NCBI GenBank assembly: GCA_016933335.1
Contig: JAFGBD010000049.1
Coordinates: 1 to 61,321 of the forward strand
Length of the DNA: 61,321 nucleotides
Direction: 5' to 3'
Origin: Bacteroidales bacterium
GTDB lineage: Bacteria; Bacteroidota; Bacteroidia; Bacteroidales; UBA10428
Shown here: piece by piece, positions 57,747 through 61,321 of the stretch
Position numbering within the stretch: position 1 is the first letter of the stretch
Layout of the letters: every line of letters starts with the position of its first letter
Translations under genes and position numbers: made by a program
The notes under the pieces: generated by a model
What the model was told of the DNA's origin: nothing
Databases searched by the model: none
The model's input: only the letters and a program-made list of their open reading frames with translations

Positions 57747-58772
57747 TTAAGAAGCATCTCCCTGCATCAGCAAATTCTTCAACCGGTCAATCTGCCTCCG
57801 GGTTCCAAGTGCAAATAACTTATCCCGGGTTGAAAGCGTAACTTCCGGCAACGGATTAATGATATATGTTTTGTCTGCCCTTTTAAGGCCTATGATGTTT
57901 GCTCCAGATTCGTTCCTGATGTCCAGTTCGCGAATGGTTTTGCCATCAAAACATGTTGCAAGCCGGTCGCAGTTTATTTCTTCAAGTGCAACATTTTCTG
58001 AGCTCTGAAGCATGATGAACTCCAGGAATTCCACTACATCCGGTTGAATCACCAGTTTGGCCATGCGCTGACCACCGATTCTGTCAGGCATGATAACATT
58101 GTCGGCCCCGGCCCTTTTCAGTTTTGAGTCAGAATGTTCATCTGATGCACGGCTGATGATGGTAATGCCGGGATTAATTTCCTTGGCAGTCAGAACCACA
58201 AACAGGTTATCTGCATCCACAGGAAGTGCTGCAATCAAAGCTTTTGCACTTTCAATGCCCGATGATTTGAGAATATTCTCCCGGGTAGCATCACCGTGGA
58301 TATATAATAATCCGGGATTATCAAGTATGCGTTCCATGACTTTATCTTCTCTTTCAATGATGACGACCGGAACTTCATGATCAAGAAGTTCCTCAACAGC
58401 CTGACGGCCATTTCTTCCGTAGCCGCATACAATTACATGGTCTCTGAGCCTCTGTATTCTTCTTCTCACCCTTGAGTCTTTATATAAATGTCTGAATGTA
58501 CCATCAATAACATACCTGATAAATGTGGTAACAGCGTATGCAAATATACCAAAACTAAATATGATTAGAAAAGAGGTGAAATACATTCCTGCTGGTGACA
58601 GCTCATGACCGACTTCACGGAAACCCACGGTTGCAATTGTTATGACGGTCATAAAAAAAGCCTCGGTGAAAGTTAGCTTCTCGATCAGCATATAACCCGT
58701 TACTCCGATGATAATAATTGCTATTAATAATCCGAGTGAGAAGTATGCGCTTCTGATGTTTTCTCTCTTCAT
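57747..58772 (-). CDS. Potassium-channel-like protein with TrkA-N/TrkA-C domains
   Basis: A 341-residue protein: two membrane helices with a pore loop, then a NAD-binding RCK domain (VIVCGYGRNGRQAVEELL, GDATRENILKSSGI) and a C-terminal TrkA-C domain (~250-335). The pore reads ITIATVGFREV, so the standard selectivity filter TVGYGD is TVGFRE (Thr48-Glu53). The GYG tyrosine is replaced by Phe, and Gly-Asp by Arg-Glu. It may be a cation channel of altered selectivity. The start overlaps the DUF2851 stop by 4 bp. Confidence 0.88.
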   Translation of the reverse strand: MKRENIRSAYFSLGLLIAIIIIGVTGYMLIEKLTFTEAFFMTVITIATVGFREVGHELSPAGMYFTSFLIIFSFGIFAYAVTTFIRYVIDGTFRHLYKDSRVRRRIQRLRDHVIVCGYGRNGRQAVEELLDHEVPVVIIEREDKVMERILDNPGLLYIHGDATRENILKSSGIESAKALIAALPVDADNLFVVLTAKEINPGITIISRASDEHSDSKLKRAGADNVIMPDRIGGQRMAKLVIQPDVVEFLEFIMLQSSENVALEEINCDRLATCFDGKTIRELDIRNESGANIIGLKRADKTYIINPLPEVTLSTRDKLFALGTRRQIDRLKNLLMQGDAS

Positions 58773-60049
58773 TCCTTGTTCGGGATGGTAATGATTTTAT
58801 TGCCTATTCTGCAATTTAAGCATTTACGTATCCTGCAGTATTTATTTCTCAGCTGCAGTAATCCTTGTGACTCAAAGGCATTCTTCGGAGCAATTCCGGT
58901 TCTTTTCCAGTTTCTGATGATATGATTGTCTTCTGAGGGTACCTCTGTCAGAAAATTCAATGCTCTTTCCTTCAGTTCGTTTTTTATGTTCCGGTCGCCA
59001 TACAGGAAGAGTACGGGAACGATGGTATTGATAACAATATTGTTAAAACTCAGCATTCCCAGGGATTTTTTCATCAGGCTGTCAGATTCTCTGTTAAAGT
59101 TATAGTGGCTGTCCCAGTATTCAGATGCAGTCAGGTGAAAATGTTTTTTCAGCTGTTTCAGTTCACCTGTTTCTATAATTACGGCAAAGAGAGATGATGT
59201 TCCGGAAAGCAGCCTTGCAAATTGAGCCAGCCTGATGGTCGGGAAATTACAGGGTCTTAATCGTAAAAATTTCCAAAGATGCTTTTCCAGGGGTTTCAGA
59301 TCGAATTTTGACCTGAGCAGCCGGTACTCTCTGACCAGCAAATGATAATACTCATCATCCGACCTGTTGTCGAGGAATCCGGCCTGCCCGAACAACAGTG
59401 CCTCAATCTGTAATAGATTATCTTTGTGCCTGGCGATGTATCTGAATGGCAAAGATCTGGCCAGCATCTCAAAAGGTACCGCATTAATTTTAAATCCAAA
59501 GTTTTTCGCAAGATGAATATAAAATGTCTCTGCCCAGTCATTTCCCGTATTTTTCAATGTCCGGGCAATGTCATCCGACTTCTCTTCAAGTCTTTCTATG
59601 GTCATCCTGTTGATGATATCCCCAATGATAAACGGATCAATCAGTTTTAACCGATCCTGGCATGGAATCCTGCTGTTACTGTCGACCAGATCCCGGTAAT
59701 TACCATAAAGACGATTGTCAAACTTCAGTTCGATGGTGGGGACATGGCCTCCGTTCTGAAGTTTAACGGTTCTGTCATTCTGATAAACCGCCTGCAGAAT
59801 AACATTATTGTATGCTTTATTATAGTGGTGATTATGTTTGAACCAGTCAGATGAACTGATATGAATCTCAACATTTCCGGCCCAGGTAGTGTTACCTATC
59901 CTCAGTCTGGCATTCAGGAAATCGGGGCCTGCATTGAAATTCTGCTCACCGGGCCTCAATACCTCAACTTCCTCTTTGTTATCCGCCAAAAGAGAAGAAG
60001 GATCGTACAGGGCATGTTTCCAGATATATTGAAGAAATTCTTCAGTCAT
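58769..60049 (-). CDS. DUF2851 family protein
   Basis: A 426-residue cytoplasmic protein of unknown function found mainly in Bacteroidota. Signature segments are EEFLQYIWKHALYD, LRPGEQNFNAGPDFLNARLRI, GNVEIHISSSDWFKHNHHYNKAYNNVILQAVY with core VEIHISSSDW, and a C-terminal cysteine cluster IRKCLNCRIGN. The pattern D-x(n)-E-I-H near residue 55-85 is nuclease-like, but I do not claim activity. Overlaps the channel gene by 4 bp and lies 42 bp after pyrF. Confidence 0.85.
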   Translation of the reverse strand: MTEEFLQYIWKHALYDPSSLLADNKEEVEVLRPGEQNFNAGPDFLNARLRIGNTTWAGNVEIHISSSDWFKHNHHYNKAYNNVILQAVYQNDRTVKLQNGGHVPTIELKFDNRLYGNYRDLVDSNSRIPCQDRLKLIDPFIIGDIINRMTIERLEEKSDDIARTLKNTGNDWAETFYIHLAKNFGFKINAVPFEMLARSLPFRYIARHKDNLLQIEALLFGQAGFLDNRSDDEYYHLLVREYRLLRSKFDLKPLEKHLWKFLRLRPCNFPTIRLAQFARLLSGTSSLFAVIIETGELKQLKKHFHLTASEYWDSHYNFNRESDSLMKKSLGMLSFNNIVINTIVPVLFLYGDRNIKNELKERALNFLTEVPSEDNHIIRNWKRTGIAPKNAFESQGLLQLRNKYCRIRKCLNCRIGNKIITIPNKE

Positions 60050-60091
60050 TCAAGCCTGGTCAGATTTATGATTCTAAAATAGGAAAAAAAA

Positions 60092-60922
60092 TTACAGGAA
60101 AGACTCCTGTTTCAATAAAGCTTCCATTTGCTGTTGTATTTCTCCGGCTTTCTGTCCTGCCACCTCATTAAATTTTTCGGTGCTGTCTCCATAAATAATT
60201 GTCCTGGAAATATTTACAATAAGACCGCAATCTGCATTCCTGCCATATTTATATACTTCGGCCAGGTTGCCACCCTGGGCTCCGACACCGGGAACCAGCA
60301 GAAAATGTTCAGGAACATGCTCCCTGACGACCAGAAGCATATTTGCCCTTGTGGCTGCTGCAACAAACATCATATTTTCTTTACTGCCCCATTTTGAACC
60401 TGTTTTCAGGACAGTCTCAAACAGTCTTTCTGATTTACCGGTACGCAATAACTGAAAATCTTCAGCACCTTCATTGGAGGTAAGAGCCAGCAGGATGACC
60501 CATTTATCGCTGTAATCGAAAAACGGAAGAACAGAATCGATACCCATATAGGGATTAACTGTCACGGCATCGAAATCCAGTTTCCTGAAAAAAGTCTCGG
60601 CGTATTTTTTTGATGTGTTCCCGATATCTCCTCTTTTTGCATCGGCAATGAGGAAAACACCGGGATGCTTCCTGCGAATATGATCCACGGTCAGCTCAAG
60701 ACTCTTCCACCCTTCAGCTCCATGGCTTTCATAAAATGCAATATTCAGCTTAAAGGCGACGGAATAACGGGCAGTTGAGTCTGTTATCAACCTGTTAAAC
60801 TCAAAGACGGGATCATCGAATTTTTTAAGAAACGGAGGTATTTTACCAATATCAGTGTCCAGTCCGACACAAAGAAAGCTTCTTTTTGACCTGATGTTTT
60901 CAACCAGTTGTTTGTATACCAT
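60092..60922 (-). CDS. pyrF: Orotidine 5'-phosphate decarboxylase (type 2)
   Basis: A 276-residue enzyme for the last step of UMP synthesis. Seen are FLCVGLDTDIGKIP, VAFKLNIAFYESHGAEGWKSLE, the catalytic IADAKRGDIGNTSKKYAE (Asp-x-Lys-Arg-x-Asp), AVTVNPYMGIDSV, LVPGVGAQGG and ISRTIIYG. The longer type 2 form is normal in Bacteroidota. It starts 11 bp after prfA, a conserved neighbour. Confidence 0.97.
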   Translation of the reverse strand: MVYKQLVENIRSKRSFLCVGLDTDIGKIPPFLKKFDDPVFEFNRLITDSTARYSVAFKLNIAFYESHGAEGWKSLELTVDHIRRKHPGVFLIADAKRGDIGNTSKKYAETFFRKLDFDAVTVNPYMGIDSVLPFFDYSDKWVILLALTSNEGAEDFQLLRTGKSERLFETVLKTGSKWGSKENMMFVAAATRANMLLVVREHVPEHFLLVPGVGAQGGNLAEVYKYGRNADCGLIVNISRTIIYGDSTEKFNEVAGQKAGEIQQQMEALLKQESFL

Positions 60923-60933
60923 CTTACAATCGG

Positions 60934-61321
60934 TTAATTTAATCCGCTGGCCTTAAGTCTTTCTGCATTTTCAGCCATTTGAAGTTTATCGAGTATATCC
61001 TGAATATTGCCATCCATGACATATTGCAGATTATAAAGGGTAAGGTTAATCCTGTGATCTGTGATACGGCCCTGGGGATAATTGTAAGTCCTGATCTTTG
61101 CAGAGCGATCACCTGTTGAGACCATTGTACGGCGTTTCGAAGCAATATCGTCAAGATATTTCTGGTATTCCAGATTGTAAAGCCTGGTACGCAATTCAGA
61201 CATTGCCTTTTCGAGGTTTTTGAGCTGGGATTTCTGATCCTGGCACTGAACAACGATTCCTGTCGGGATATGTGTAAGGCGGACTGCGGAATATGTGGTA
61301 TTCACCGACTGGCCACCGGGA
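60934..61321 (-). CDS. prfA: Peptide chain release factor 1, 3' part
   Basis: The window ends inside this gene; about 128 codons of the C-terminal part are present. The first visible residues are [21 protein letters not shown], of which GGQ (61317-61309) is the catalytic motif that triggers peptidyl-tRNA hydrolysis. They are followed by [22 protein letters not shown], typical of RF-1/RF-2. Linkage to pyrF favours RF-1; the codon-recognition motif (PxT versus SPF) lies outside the window. Confidence 0.92.
   Translation of the reverse strand, partial: PGGQSVNTTYSAVRLTHIPTGIVVQCQDQKSQLKNLEKAMSELRTRLYNLEYQKYLDDIASKRRTMVSTGDRSAKIRTYNYPQGRITDHRINLTLYNLQYVMDGNIQDILDKLQMAENAERLKASGLN

Overview
The window is a stretch of chromosome from a member of the Bacteroidota, most likely a Bacteroidales/Marinilabiliales-type anaerobe. 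Support comes from a PorT-like type IX secretion protein, the ubiE-porT and prfA-pyrF gene pairs, a Reg_prop/Y_Y_Y sensor kinase, an HU-CCDC81/SPOR membrane protein, DUF2851, an archaeal/eukaryotic-type prolyl-tRNA synthetase, and several upstream regions carrying the Bacteroidota -7 promoter element TAnnTTTG instead of a sigma-70 TATAAT box. I cannot name a species. I see no intact insertion sequence, prophage, integrase or CRISPR array. Most of the DNA is housekeeping with accessory pockets.

Layout. 1-1.6 kb: tRNA-Leu(GAG), an apparent remnant of a membrane sensor gene, aat and an orphan small protein. 1.8-5.5 kb: a PLP-dependent aromatic amino acid decarboxylase, then a sugar-kinase/RapZ-C fusion protein and a MurU-like nucleotidyltransferase that look like an anomeric (AmgK-MurU) cell-wall sugar salvage module. 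5.7-9.4 kb: a large periplasmic-propeller histidine kinase. 9.6-12.0 kb: a tight three-gene unit with an NhaA-like transporter lacking the paired transport aspartates, a [4Fe-4S] APS reductase and a STAS/SEC14-like protein. 12.0-16.8 kb: proS, a Tyr/Trp-rich and Ser/Arg-rich lipoprotein with a very strong Shine-Dalgarno, and an OmpP1/FadL-like porin. 16.9-20.3 kb: larC-larE-larB-wbqC, all joined by 4-bp overlaps, encoding nickel-pincer nucleotide (NPN) cofactor synthesis with no larA in view. 20.5-23.1 kb: a DUF362 protein and a membrane polyferredoxin.

23.1-30.2 kb (minus strand): dapB-lepB-lepB with an odd GC-rich spacer, then thrS-infC-rpmI-rplT, where infC appears to use a rare ATC/ATA start. 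30.4-34.9 kb: an FAD dehydrogenase, porT, ubiE and an Ldh/Mdh-type dehydrogenase. 35-39 kb: two tiny related 'CPAY' lipoprotein-like genes (one broken by a stop), a beta-barrel protein, gapA, a SiaC-like protein and a MacB-type permease. 39.6-47.2 kb: a FadL-like porin, a tandem pair of paralogous exported proteins behind a sodium:solute symporter, recR, a polyphosphate-glucokinase-like ROK protein and the HU/SPOR protein. 47-57.6 kb: a penicillin-acylase-family hydrolase, an M1 peptidase, a BamA-like barrel, a TPR/OmpA-like lipoprotein, pnp and rpsO. 57.7-61.3 kb: a K+-channel/TrkA-N protein, DUF2851, pyrF and the 3' part of prfA, which runs off the window.

The points most worth a second look are the DD-less NhaA fused by overlap to APS reductase, the kinase-RapZ-C fusion beside a MurU-like enzyme, the larA-less NPN cofactor operon, the paired CPAY micro-lipoproteins, the noncanonical infC start and the sensor remnant next to tRNA-Leu. 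No database search was possible, so family names rest on motif recognition in the translated sequence.
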